Assembly: GCA_019915015.1 (NCBI GenBank)
Contig: JAHBBC010000002.1
Span: 2,790,001-2,854,000, forward strand
Direction of reading: 5' to 3'
Source of the DNA: Auriscalpium vulgare
Lineage: Eukaryota; Basidiomycota; Agaricomycetes; Russulales; Auriscalpiaceae
Length of the DNA stretch: 64,000 nucleotides
Part shown: positions 43,091 to 55,075 of the stretch, in pieces
Numbering within the stretch: position 1 is the stretch's first letter
How the letters are laid out: each line of letters begins with the position of its first letter
The notes under the pieces: generated by a model
Told to the model about the DNA's origin: nothing
What the model saw: the letters and a program-made list of their open reading frames with translations, nothing else
The model's database searches: none
Position numbers and translations under genes: made by a program

Positions 43091-46000
43091 CTGCCTTTCT
43101 TTATCCTGGCGGCTGATGGACGGTGGTATGATGTGCACAGTGCTCATCGCTCATGGCAAACTCGAAGATTGTGCTGCAGCTCTCGTCACGCTAGGGCTTC
43201 GAATTTCCGAGGGGCTGCCTCTCTCTCATGATGTCGCGGCCTATGTCGCAGCCCAGTCGCGATGCTATGCAGCTGACGTGTGTGGTGGGGTAGTATGAGC
43301 ACATGAAGTAGTACTAGGTGAGGGACGGGCGCGCAAGGCCAAGCTGGCCAATGCAGGTGTGCACCACATCAATCAAATTACTAGTCACCTGTGCCCTGCT
43401 ATCAATGGCATATACCTCGCGCCCCCACAGAGACCAATTGCAAGCTTCTACTGCATCAAAACTGCACCCCCGCTTGCTGCTCATGGTGCACATTGCAAGA
43501 GGACTGGCCCGCGCGCAACACAGGCTCGGGGACATGCTGCATGCGGTACACGGCCACGTTCCACACTGTCGAGTGTGCCACGCAGGCCCGGAGTCTACGC
43601 TGCTGCATCTGTGTGTGCGACTGCAAGCCGCTCATGGCGCATTGGCAGCCCGAGCACGCACCTGCAATGTGTACTACCCCGCCAAGCGGCCGAAGGACCA
43701 CCATTTTGCTGCTCTATCCGGGTTTCAGACACGTGCTCATCCAGGTCAAGCATTCACGATTAACCACTTGTAGTCACACGCTCGACGAAGTATTTTACGT
43801 AGCTGTTTGCCAGTGCTTTTCTGAATGTTTGCTTGCCAGACAGTCTATGACCAGCAACTCAGGCAAGTGGTCTATGTGTGGACAATGACAAGGGTACAAA
43901 TAAGTGCGCCTTCTCAACACTGCAGGACCTCCTCATGTATATCTCCTGATGACCAAGTCATTTCTGTGTTTTATGCTGGCGGCATGCAACCAGCGCGCAC
44001 GCACTGCATATTCCCGTGCTCGCAACATCCGTGCGTCCAATGCTCTGGTCTTGAAAACCTCGACAATGGGCGCGGTGTGCATGCAACCGCATGAGCTTGC
44101 CAAGGTCAACGAAGATTCCGCACGCGCTGGCCAGTGGACACAATGATTGCACATGCGGAATTCCCGGCATCGTTGCGGCATCGTGTCTGCAAGCATGTAT
44201 GCACAGCACTGGGAAGCACGCCGACAGAGGAATGCACAGTGTATGCATGTACGGTTGGCTGCGCAAGGATGCATGTCAAGCCCGGGCCCGGTGTTCCCAG
44301 GGCAGTGACCGTGACGCTTGCGCTCGATGAGCTCGGTTCGAGATTTTATGCAGACTCTTTACTCTGCCTATCATTACTTTCATGCGCTTACATTTATGGT
44401 CTGACCGGCACCGCGCTCTCGACTCTGCGCGCATGCTTCCATGTCACTACAGGGCATGCATCCCATCCGCGACTCGGAGGACACGGTGATACGCCTGCCC
44501 AGCCGTCTAGCGGAGAAACACCCGAATTTTGGCATTTTCGGCATCTTCCGAAATCACGTGACCTCGGCCTGCCGGCCTCGGTCCGCACCATCAGGTTTCA
44601 CTACCACCCCGCAGCGTCTATCGAAAGCGCCCCAAACGCACTCGAAATAGCCTACACGCCCCACCAAGCGCCCCGAGCCACACGCCACAATCCTACGGCC
44701 CCGCACAACAAGTCACCCAGCGGCTATCTGACTCGGAGCCACACGCCACAATCCTTCCCCGCTGTGATGCGCCGCTGTCAATCATACTTCCCTTCTGCGT
44801 TCCCCGATTTCTCGATATTCCCCACATCTCGATCCACGATACGGTCCCGCCTACGTTAATCCACAGCCGTCCGAGATAGGCAGGAGCGCTACACAACGAG
44901 CCAAGACCGCCCGTCGTACTTCCCTCCCTTCAATTTACACTTGGAATACATCGGATACCCCGCTCGACTTTACGATACACTACCAGCGCCTTACGATATA
45001 AGCGCTAGCGCGCTAAACGCACTTCGCCCCCTAGCGGCGATCGTAAGTCGGAACTAAACCTAAATCCGTCCGTAATTCAACGATCCTCTCTTGCCACATC
45101 CCTCGTATACTCACTCCCCCGCGTCCACTTCGTACACCCCGTGATATCTGACCCACGTCTACCGCGTTTGAGATCGTATTTGTCTTCACTATGTCACGTC
45201 CGTACGATACGGATTTCTGACTCGCTTGTCGTACAAATAGTTCTGAGTCGCTAGACAGACAGAAGAACAAGTTACTATTCCCCCTCGTACTCAGGATCTC
45301 GAAAGAGCGCCTGAAGTGGTCTGACTTCACCACAACCCGTCGCTCTAGTTCTTAGACGCACGAAACTTCGACACCAATACCACGCCGCAATATCAATACG
45401 AATACCAATACCGCGACCCTCGACAAATCCCCCTCTTGCCCTTCGAAATCTCCCTACGCCTCGCTACTCTCCCCCTCGACACCCCGCACCTTCAACGCAG
45501 AGATCAGGCCTATATACGCCCCTCTGTTCCTTCGTCACCGCCACATACTTCGTCCCTCTCACCCTCGATATATTCCCCCGACCATTGCCACCGCTGCGTA
45601 ATTCCCCTTCGACTCTCGAAATAGTCCTTGCGTCCCCTCCGACATTCCTAGCTTCCGTGACACATTCTTGGGAGCTCGCCCGTCGCGTCTCCAGCACTGT
45701 ATCATTTCGGTGATCCGTGCCGTGTCTAGCTCTCGCACTATCGTCCTCTCCCCCAGCCTCTCGCGCCCTCCGATTCAAGTCCTAGTCACTGTGTCCCACT
45801 CGTACACCGAGCAGGATTTGCCGTGCGTAGTCTCGGGACCCTGACTGCACTCCCTCAACTCGATACGTTCACTACTGCGCTCTGAGGATTGGACATCAAT
45901 ATATATCCGCCTCACTACCAGTTGGACGCCCATCAACGGATGCAGTCCGCTTGCAATATCATGCCGCCTGGCATGGCATGCACATGAAAAAATATCAATA

Positions 46001-47308
46001 CGCGTACACTACCTGGACACCAATTCCAGGCAGAGTGCGCGAATCAATAACCACTGCGCGCGCAGCGTTGCGACAGGCAGCTGGGGAAGCCACCGTGACG
46101 GGCTGAGCCTGGAGGATACTTTGTATTGTGTCTCATTCCGGGTGCGCATCGCGCGCGCGACTGCAAATGCTCGGCGCGTGAGGCTGATGTGCACCGGGAA
46201 ATGAGCATATAGCTCGACAGGATCGTGTCGTGCATGTCTGTGTAGTACCTGTCTATCATTCAGTTGGATGCCAATAAGTATAAGTATACTGGTTATGTAA
46301 ATGACTCCCGCAATGGGCCAATTAAGCAACAAAAACGCGAGCTTGCTTTATTACCTCTTCACAATCGGCAACTCCCTTCTGCATCAAGTCGCAGCGTTTC
46401 CTGGCACTGTACTGGGTGTACAAGGTATAAGTATTGTGCAGCGCCCGCGCCTTTCGGCAGATGCCGGTCTGTTCGGCACTGCGGCATTGCTGCGGCACCG
46501 CCACCCAGGTGCCTGGAACTTTCCAGGTGGCTTCATCCGTGCCCAAGAGCCGCTTCATATGCTTTTATGAGGCTACCTAAGTACACTGGAAGGCTTGCAG
46601 ACTGCTTGCAGTCGCTGTGTCCGGGAGCGGACCGACGGAGCCGATGGCCGGTGATAGCCGAGTCCAGCCGGCCGCATCAAAAACGAACCTCGGTCGTCCC
46701 GTGCACGACAGACGAATGCACGTTTCCCCTAGTGTCGATCACCCGCACGGCGCACGGCCGTCGCCTGGCCATTATATTGTCAATTGAACGGACCACCACC
46801 CTAACCAGAGTTTGGTCAGTCCCGGACAAGTCAGAAGACAGCTAGACGCGCACAGATAGTTTGCCTGGGCCCTGACGGGATCTGTCCCCTTCCGTCCCGC
46901 GCTCCGGACTGCCTCCGGAGCCTCGTAAGGCATGTCTTGAATTGTCTGCTTATGTGTATTGTTTGAACGCCGCATGCTGATGCTTACAGTTGTGGGCGTA
47001 GGGATTCGACAACGTGCCTCATATATAATTAGGTCACTCAACAGAACTTGGGTGAGGCAATGAGACAAGTCGGAGACATCAGGAGCAGCCATCACGACGC
47101 AATGTTGTAGGATATCAATAGTCTTAGGCGTGGCAGCTACTTGTTTGATGTTATATATTTGCGTGGCTTGCTTGGGCAGGCGGGTGCGGTTGATTCATCC
47201 ATTTTATCTATGGCGGTCACCTGTCGGTTCCTTTTGAGACTTACAGTTGACGTTGGTGCGGACGACAAACACGTATGCCATTGCTACGAACGCTACCTAC
47301 GAACAGGA
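43091..47308. other. gene-poor interval
   Basis: About 4.2 kb without a supported gene. Many frames are open but none shows a family motif or a convincing splice chain. A short direct repeat with AGCCACACGCCACAATCC occurs twice near 44680-44755. Possibly old, degraded repeat DNA. Confidence 0.4.
44800..45880. other. composition-shifted, C/T-rich segment
   Basis: The plus strand is rich in C and T, poor in G, and dense in TCG, CGA and TACG words. It differs clearly from both flanks and has almost no long frame. No TIR, LTR or coding domain was found, so the origin is open. Confidence 0.4.
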
Positions 47309-48250
47309 CTATGCCCAACCTACTACAACCGAACCCCGCTCGCGACCTCGATACGCGAACGACCCAGTGTCAGGCGGGTCTCGTCTCGTATGCGGAAACA
47401 GTGATATTTGAGCGCCCAGTTCAGTAGCGCGCAGTACGCATCCAATGCCTGTTCTTCCGCAACTTGCGCCGCGCCCGGCCCGAGGATGCGGTGGACCGTG
47501 GACGAAGATGTCGGCGGGATAGCAACGAAGCAGGGCCTGGCCATGGGTCGCTCGAGAGCGGGTAGACGCGCAGTACCAGCGCAGGACACGCGGTTGCCCG
47601 TGGATCTTATCTTCGCATCGTGCAGCTCCGGCTGGCTGGGAAGCAGGAAGATGCGTCTGTGCGGCTATGGGGCGCCGCTTGGCCGGAAGTGGGGGAGCTC
47701 CGCGAGCGTGGGGCAATCCGCCAGGTGAGAGTACTGTCCCGCTTATATGGAATGAGTGGAGGACGCGTCGTGGTGATGATGACGGGAAACGGGGATAAGG
47801 ATGGAGTGCTTGGAACTGGGGACGTGAGCGTCGTTGGATGGGCAGCTCGGGGACGAAGGAAGATCGTTCGGCGGCATACGCATCCGGCGAAGGAGCGGCG
47901 CAAGCGCTGCGTTGGAGGTAGGTGCCGATGCCTGGATCGAGAAGTCCGCGGGGCTTGGAAAGTGCAGGTGACGTTGGGACGGACTGGGGGTTGGTTTCAA
48001 TTGTCGACAAACCGCACGCTAAGTTATCAGGGTTGTCAGAAAAGAAAGTATCTCCTCCGACATCTGCGCAGGTGCTCACCAGGACTCGACTTTCAACGCG
48101 TGTTGATATTGAATCGGAACATGGGACGACTTGATGATCAGGAGACCAGGCTGCGAGTGGGGCCGCCTGGTCGAGTTCGGACGAAGTCGAACTAGATAGA
48201 TGAAACGTCAATTGAAGAGCTATCGGGCGAGATGAAGAAAACCTCACCAT
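47309..48250 (-). CDS. uncertain hypothetical gene or relic
   Basis: Not recognised. A 313-codon minus-strand frame runs from 48250 to 47309. Protein-like sequence seems to change frame inside it: FHLSSSTSSELDQAAPLAAW in this frame near the start, but GAAQVAEEQALDAYCALLNW and LKYHCFRIRDETRL in another frame at 47323-47589. Either introns I could not place join them, or this is a decayed gene. Low confidence that it is expressed. Confidence 0.25.
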   Translation of the reverse strand: MVRFSSSRPIALQLTFHLSSSTSSELDQAAPLAAWSPDHQVVPCSDSISTRVESRVLVSTCADVGGDTFFSDNPDNLACGLSTIETNPQSVPTSPALSKPRGLLDPGIGTYLQRSACAAPSPDAYAAERSSFVPELPIQRRSRPQFQALHPYPRFPSSSPRRVLHSFHISGTVLSPGGLPHARGAPPLPAKRRPIAAQTHLPASQPAGAARCEDKIHGQPRVLRWYCASTRSRATHGQALLRCYPADIFVHGPPHPRAGRGASCGRTGIGCVLRATELGAQISLFPHTRRDPPDTGSFAYRGRERGSVVVGWA

Positions 48251-49248
48251 GCGAACACCAAAGACTTGGAACCACCCATAAGACGAGAGAGCGACGTGAG
48301 CCCATACTCCGTGTTCCCAATGGTGTCCACATACTGAACCAGCAACACTAGGATATATTGCTCGGGTCGTCGATTGTCCCGCTGGTCAGACCGCGACGGA
48401 TCGAGGACGGTGCAAGCGCTCTCTACATCGTGTCAGCAGTCGTACCAAGCACTGCGACTTCCCGCGTAGCAGTCGGAGGAGCTCGCAGTGTCAGCGCAAT
48501 AGGCAAAGAGGACGACAGCTCGGCGTTGAGTCGTTTGGTCGGGTCGTTTGGAATCCGGAGCAGCATGTGAGGGAGTTTGGCAGTAGTACTACCATAGTAC
48601 GCGGGCGAGGTGTTGCCGATCGCAATTTCCCACGATTAGCTCTACTACTAGCTGAGGCTGCTGGGCTCATTTCTATAACTCGATGCCACCAGCGCGACTC
48701 GGACATGAAGAGACGAAAGGCTCATCTTTGCTGCAAAGGATACTTGGAAGTTTGGCGCGAGAAGAAGGACTGCCGTGAGCGCATATCTATCGTGGCCCGG
48801 GCACTGTGGTCCGACTCGCCGACGACAACTCACCTCCTATAGTTCCTATAGTGCTGCACGCCTGAGCATCCCAGGTCTGCATAACTTAGTCTTGGTCGCT
48901 TTCATAAATCATCCCCTCTACGAGCGACGCGAAAGTGTGGTGAGATTCAACTGCGAACATTATGCGAATATGCCACTTGTCAATGCCATGGCAGGTGCGT
49001 ATCCCGAGCTAGGCTTTCTTTCAATCCCACGTCCTCACATGTTTCTCCGTTCCTCGGGCCCACGATACATATGCATGCGCTTCCATCAGATAACATAGAT
49101 GACTTTCTATCAAAGATCTGGCAATGGGAGTTGCGTGACCCCGGCGCCATCGTGTCCGACTCGGACCTTGTCAGCTCTCGTCTAGTGTCGACGCCGATTG
49201 CAATTTCGGTCTCCACTCCATAGCACTGCTTCACATCTCTGCTTCAGC
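48251..49248. other. intergenic
   Basis: No gene recognised. The last ~50 bases (CTTCACATCTCTGCTTCAGC) are similar to the leader before 62317 and probably form the 5' UTR of the next F-box gene. Confidence 0.4.
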
Positions 49249-50646
49249 ATGCACGCCGTATCTCTCAACGCAGAACAACACAACTCCATCCTTCCCATCG
49301 CACGTATTACGCCAGACACCCTCATCATTATCTTCCACATGTTGGCCGCCGACATGAAATTCGACGCCGAACGGTGGTTAGACGAATATAGACTCGATGA
49401 CCTCGACTGGATCACCGTCACGCACGTCTGTCGGTACTGGCGGCGCGTCGCCATCCAAGACGCCAGGCTCTGGGCTGACAACTTCATTGTCCCCTTCCTC
49501 TTCGGCGAGCGCTGGATTCCCACATTTCTCTCCCGCGCCCGGCAAGCACCTCTCACAATCTTCCAACTCAACGCGGGAAGGTATGACTATGACGACCTAA
49601 ATCCCTTCGACCTGGAATTCATCCTCGCAAATCTCGAGCGCATCCGCGGCCTGCGGCTCTTCTTGGACGACGATGACCTCCATGCGCTGTGCACCCCCGC
49701 CCCGCTCCTCGAGTACTTCGAAACAGCCGCCCGCCGGCCCTTCGACGTCATTTATGACCCCGAGGGGGATACTGTACTTCCAGTCATCCCACACGGCCTG
49801 TTTGGCGGCGCAGCAGGTGCGCCGGCGCTACGCCACGTACGCACGTACGGAGACCATGTCAGCACGATGCCGTGGACATCGCCGCTTCTCGCGGGCCTGG
49901 TCTCGCTGGAAATCTCGCGCCCCGCAGAGATGGACCTTATCAGCGCGTTGGACCGAATGCACTCGTTGGAGCGGCTCGTGCTTCACCTTCTACCAGCAAT
50001 TGACGACCAGTGGGACAAGGTGCCGACTCCCCGCCGCGTCGTCGCGCTGAAGAGCCTCCGCAATCTCGATCTGACCACCGACGCCGCCACTGCCACCCTG
50101 CTGGTCGCGCGCATCACTCTGCCCGCCGACTCCACCGCCACCGTCCGCTGCTCTCTGCATAGCCAGGACGTCGTCGACTTGGTCCGGGAGACTAGGGCGT
50201 TCCTCGCTGCCGCGGCCAAGTGTATTTTCCACAGCGCGGCTGCCTCGCGGGTGCATCTCCAGTTCCCCGCTGTCATCCGGCCCTGGGACAGGACAGTCCT
50301 GGTGACGGCCTGGCGCTACAGGGCCGCGTACACAGATACCCTAGCTTTGAATGTTATCCTCAATCCATACTTTGGCTTCTGGCCTGGGGACGATATGTCG
50401 TACATGGCGCCGACTGTGCTGAACGCGCTTGTGTCAGAGCACCTCGAAGAACTGGAGTTGTGCGGTGACATACCAGGAGACGCATGGGTGCCAGACGCGC
50501 TGGGGCGGGCACAGCGGCTGCGGCGGCTCAGGGTCGAGCGCGCCGCCGCCTGCACGCTCTTCACGGCGCTCCGTGGCGACCTTCTCCCAGCGCTCTCTGT
50601 CCTGTCAATTGTCGGAGTGGACCTCAGGCCTGGGAGCGCGGAATAG
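49249..50646 (+). CDS. F-box protein, subfamily III, truncated by frameshift
   Basis: Starts MHAVSLNAEQHNSILPIARI as in the paralogue at 62317. The F-box is near residues 15-90 (ITPDTLIIIFHML, DWITVTHVCRYWRRVAI, ARLWADN), and a leucine-rich region follows (CTPAPLLEYF, LFGGAAGAPALRHV). The frame ends GVDLRPGSAE at 50646. The missing C-terminus is still present out of frame as LVRRLEARAG, EEMDVVACEV and GLVVRWRREDG up to a TGA at 50822, so an indel near 50635 removed about 55 residues. Whether the shorter protein of 465 aa works is unknown. The homologous part extends to 50822. Confidence 0.75.
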   Translation: MHAVSLNAEQHNSILPIARITPDTLIIIFHMLAADMKFDAERWLDEYRLDDLDWITVTHVCRYWRRVAIQDARLWADNFIVPFLFGERWIPTFLSRARQAPLTIFQLNAGRYDYDDLNPFDLEFILANLERIRGLRLFLDDDDLHALCTPAPLLEYFETAARRPFDVIYDPEGDTVLPVIPHGLFGGAAGAPALRHVRTYGDHVSTMPWTSPLLAGLVSLEISRPAEMDLISALDRMHSLERLVLHLLPAIDDQWDKVPTPRRVVALKSLRNLDLTTDAATATLLVARITLPADSTATVRCSLHSQDVVDLVRETRAFLAAAAKCIFHSAAASRVHLQFPAVIRPWDRTVLVTAWRYRAAYTDTLALNVILNPYFGFWPGDDMSYMAPTVLNALVSEHLEELELCGDIPGDAWVPDALGRAQRLRRLRVERAAACTLFTALRGDLLPALSVLSIVGVDLRPGSAE

Positions 50647-51285
50647 CGGAGGGGCTGGTGCGGCGTCTGGAAGCGCGGGCGGGCGCCGAGGTGGAGGGGC
50701 CAGAGGAGATGGATGTGGTGGCCTGCGAGGTGGAGGTTGAGTTTGTGCGCCGGGTGCGGGAGGCGGTGCCGGGATTGGTGGTGAGGTGGCGGAGGGAGGA
50801 TGGAAAGGGCGCGGAGGTGTGATCGGTGGCAGGGGGCTGGCGACAAGGTGCAGTATACGAGCAATCAAAGGCATAAACGTGGCCTTTGTGACGAAGAAGA
50901 TCCTGGAAGGCGATGCGGGGTGACGCGCCGCAGTGCAGGCCCAGCCGCGCGCAGGACGAGTCGGTGACGACGGCGGACAGCACCCGAGGCCAGCGCACGG
51001 CGGAGCGCTTCGTGATATCAGCCGCGCAGTATACTGATGGTCAACGTCGCTGGGGTCTAGAACAGTCAGATCGGTGGACAGAATGTGGTGCTACGGCAGA
51101 TGTTCATCATTTTGTACTCGGGAATATTATAGGTTTATGCCAGTTGTTTTTGCCAATTTCGATGATGTGCCTCAATGCCAACTACTCTGCAAGCATGAAG
51201 AACGAGCCCCATACAACATAGACAACAGGGTGAGAAGTACTGAGACTCAAGTGAGGCTAATGTTCATCAACACACCCTCCGCTGC

Positions 51286-52847
51286 CTACAGCCACGAGTA
51301 GAACTCCTCTTCCTCAGACATATCGTCAGATTCATCACCCTCCGTTCTCCATCTCACCTCAATCCCCGGGACTGCATCTCGTACCTTCCTCACAAACGCT
51401 TCGTCCGTGTGGCACCTCCTCACATCGAGCACGTCGAGCGCGTGTCCAGCTTCTGCGCGGTCTGCAAGCCACCGCGGCAGAATGACTCCCAGTGCCTCTT
51501 CGCTCCGTACCCAATCTTCATTCATCCCCCCACCCTTTCCCTTTAGATCCGTGGAGATGGCTAATTTGGAGACCATCGACGGCATGGAGAGGCAAAACAA
51601 TTCCGCCACGCGGCCCGAGACCGTGAGGCTCCGTAGCCTACGTACCAGCTGCAGGGCAGCTGGCCACTCCATCGGCCTGCTGTCGCTGGTCACATGTAGC
51701 TCCTCGAGGTGCTCCGATGCAAGGCCTTGAAGCACATGTGGTCCGATATCATAGTATATCCCGTCATGCGAACCTATTTCCAGTTCCAGAGCCAGGCAGG
51801 CATGCCTGTGTGTTCCCCAATCGCCACGCGGCGACCTGTAGGTAGACTCCGTCCTGCGCATTGATTTCTTGGATATAAAGGCGCGAGAATGTGGTTGCGT
51901 GGGCGCAGCATGCACGGAGTGTATGACCCAGCGCCTCTACCTCCATCGGGTCGCTGCCGCACAAGAGACCACAGCTGACACGGGCGTCTGGAGGAAGCTT
52001 GAGGCGCGCAAGGAGCAGCCGCGCGTCCACAGCGCTTGCATGAACGACGTTGAGGTGGCGCAGCGCCGCCCCAGGGTGACGACGTGGTCGGACGCGGTCC
52101 CGGGTGCGCCGCTCAGCGCCCAGCTGAAACCCCAGCCTTAGCCGTTGCAGCGCATGCATCTGGCCGAGGGCATCAAGCATCTCGTCTAGCGTCCTGTCGT
52201 TGAGTGTAACGCTGAGCGCCGAGATATCTAGCGAAATGAGATGCTTGAGCAGCGGCGACGACCATGGTAGCGGGGGCCATATCGACATGTGCCGCAGCAC
52301 CGGCGCACCGGCTGCACCGCCGAGGAAGTTGTCGGGGAGAATGGAACCCCGAGGCGGGCGGTCAGATGAAGGGTGTGAAGGAGCGGCATGGGGTGGCAAA
52401 ATGTGGGAAGCTCGTGTCTGGTGATGTGGTCGACCTCGAGAATGCGTATTCGCGCGGAATTATTGCCAATGAACGCGAGCTCAGAGGACGTCGGGGGCGT
52501 CGTGTCGTACCAGGCCACTGCGGGTGAGTCGATGGTGAGAAGCGCAGATTGTGTGCGAGAGAAAAAGATGGCGGCCCAGCGGTCGCCAAACGGGAAAGGT
52601 GCGATGATATTGGAAGCCCAGAGAGTAGCGTCTTCGAGAGCGGCGTTGCGCCAGTGCTGACAGACTTGTGTGACGGTCAGCCACCCGAGGCTGTTCTTCA
52701 CCCTGAATCATCCTCGTCGCGCGTAGGTTTATCGATGGAGGACAGGAGCATGAAGATTGCGCTGAGGATCTCGGGCAGGAGGTTGGCAACTGGGGACATG
52801 TGCTGCATAGTAGAGCCCAGCGATTCTAGTGTACCTCCGTCGGACAT
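51286..52847 (-). pseudogene. F-box protein pseudogene, subfamily IV
   Basis: Sister of the gene at 60011, in opposite orientation. It begins MSDGGTLESLGSTM with LLPEILSAIFMLLSSIDKP, then shifts frame near 52700 (stop TGA just where GWLTVTQVCQHW should continue). It shifts again near 52345 before LPDNFLGGAAGAPVLRH, and a third time near 51800 between AAWRLGNTQ and GLASEHLEELHV. The end VPGIEVRWRTEGDES matches the sister and adds a short acidic tail. Three independent shifts make a functional product very unlikely. The CAGAACATG start context is shared with the sister gene. Confidence 0.85.
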
Positions 52848-55075
52848 GTTCTGTTTGATCAGAAGAATGAATGAGCCGCAAGGACAGATACAGGCGAGCT
52901 GAAGACTCACCGAGCAAGTGAAAAGCGGTCGCAGCTGGCAAATTAGATCTTGATCGATGGATTTTGTATATGCTTGCACCGATTTGGTACGGTCCCTCGA
53001 CGACAAGCGCGCAGAACGGGAAGCAGTACTGGCGGCGACCACAGTACGCGCATCGTCCCTTCCGTCGAGTTGAGCCCTCCACAAAGCAGTGGACCTAATT
53101 GTGCCTCACGCAGCCTTAACCGCCGGAGCGCGCGCGAGCCGGATGGCGCGGCCGAGCTCGAGATGAAGGAGGGAGACAGGGATGTTGGACGAAGCGGTGG
53201 ATAACCATGCGTATAATCACGGGCGGACATGGTACATACCACTCTGGAATTCAGCTGCTATGTATCGTAGCAAGGGCTGGTATTGCACTGGAATTTCGTC
53301 AGCGAGACAGCGGGTGGAATTTGCGTGACACGTACACTTTGCGCAGGAGTTCGACCGGCTGTCATACATATCGATCGGTGAATTTTGATGTCCGACGGCA
53401 GCTCGGCATATCACGAGTCCGCAATATTCTGTTGATGGCGCCCTGAGTATCGACGCGTCGACGCGTCCCGCGAGTGGATCTAGCTACTATTCCCCGCCAT
53501 CTGTATGTCCCTGAGCCAAAACATCAGGCCTCACGCTGCTAGCTATGACTTAGTCTCATCAATCGCTTAGACCTTTTCATGATTTTCATTCATGAACCCG
53601 ACAATCCCACCTCTGCCTGTGCTCGAGTTCGAGTCCGACGCTGCCCGCGCGTCATACCATGGTGGATTTTAGTGGTGAAACGACCGTCTTCCGTGCAAGT
53701 TCGGCAACGAAGACTAGGTGGTGGATCGATGGGATAGGATTGTGCTCGCTCTAAACGTCAAGTCCTTCGTAAGTTGACCGTGACTCATCTATGACGTTGT
53801 CTCATTGTGTCGGCGTATTTCTGCGCAACCATTCCAAACCAGTCAACTTTGTTCCAAGTCACCCGATGAAGCGAAAAACAAATCCGCATCCTAGATTGTC
53901 GGATGTTCCGCACGGCAGCGGGGGAAGCTGGACGTCCAGACGAGCGAAGCGCCATTGCGACATTAGATGCGGCTGGGAAGCATGGACTGGCAGTAAGTAA
54001 TCCTCTCGCCCGCAGCTCAGCTGAGGCTAGTCTGCCTCGTTCACAGTCTTCACGCAACTATTGTATTTGTGAGCCCGCTGACTGGCTGGCTGCTAGTGGA
54101 CGTGGGGAACGACTTCCCTCAGGCATTACTATAGTAGTCGAGCCCACGAGCGTGCTCTTGTAACAAGGGCATAGCACTCCTCGACGCCTGATAATGTGTG
54201 AATACACGCTGCGTGTGCACAGCACTAGTGTGCGCACATCGTGCGGCCCTGTTGTCGGCCGCATAAGACCACGCGACAAGTAGACCTAGCGGCTTCGTGC
54301 TGAAGGGCGCCCTCGGCGCTCGTGAGTACTCCAAGCTCCGCGCACCGCACCCGACGCGCGCAGACGTTGCGGTGACAGACAAATTGGCGAGCCCATGGGA
54401 CGGGGCGGTCCAGTATCGACGCGGTCGGCGGACGCATGGCCAGGGGCAAGAACGGAGGTGGCACGGCTGTGAGTGCGTGACGCAGGGTCGGCGTCCTGGA
54501 GAGACGGGCGCAGCGAGAAGGGGGTCGAGCATCACGTCTTCATACGACCATGCTCGCTCTGCGACGCGTACGTCCGTGTCATCTACGCCGCCCGGCCCAA
54601 GTCTGGTGCATAAGACAAGATGTCGACAGCGTCATTCCAATGAAAGCGAGAGGCTACTTTCCCTGTCTGTGCAGGTATAGTCATCACGAAAGAGATCACG
54701 CTAGAAAGTTGCTCGAAAGTGACGCAAGTCAATTGTGATCCTTAGTATGACAGTCAGTAACTCGTCGGGTAGCCAAGCGCGTGCTGTGAGAGCTTGCGGA
54801 GTGTTCGGAAGCAGTGCGGCAGCAATTTTCGTGGCTCACACAAGGACTGATGGTAATGGGATGAGATAAATCACTGCGTATGTGGTCGGGAGGGAAGGAC
54901 GTACGGACGCGCCAAGTCGGCGCGCTGGTCTCATTCGAACTCCGCGCAGGGAGCCGTTGGTGGCGCTCTGCCTGTCGGAGGGAGCGGACTTCGAAGTCGC
55001 CACCAATCGTTAAGACCCTCGCGACATCTAAGCGGCCCCATCCTGGCTGCAATCTTCGGATCCTGCCTCGTTCAA
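52848..55075. other. intergenic, about 2.2 kb
   Basis: No gene supported. Two ACGCGT words stand close together near 53454-53466. The last ~60 bases match the leader of the subfamily II gene at 7064 (CTTCCTGC...TTCAAATGGC). Confidence 0.4.
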
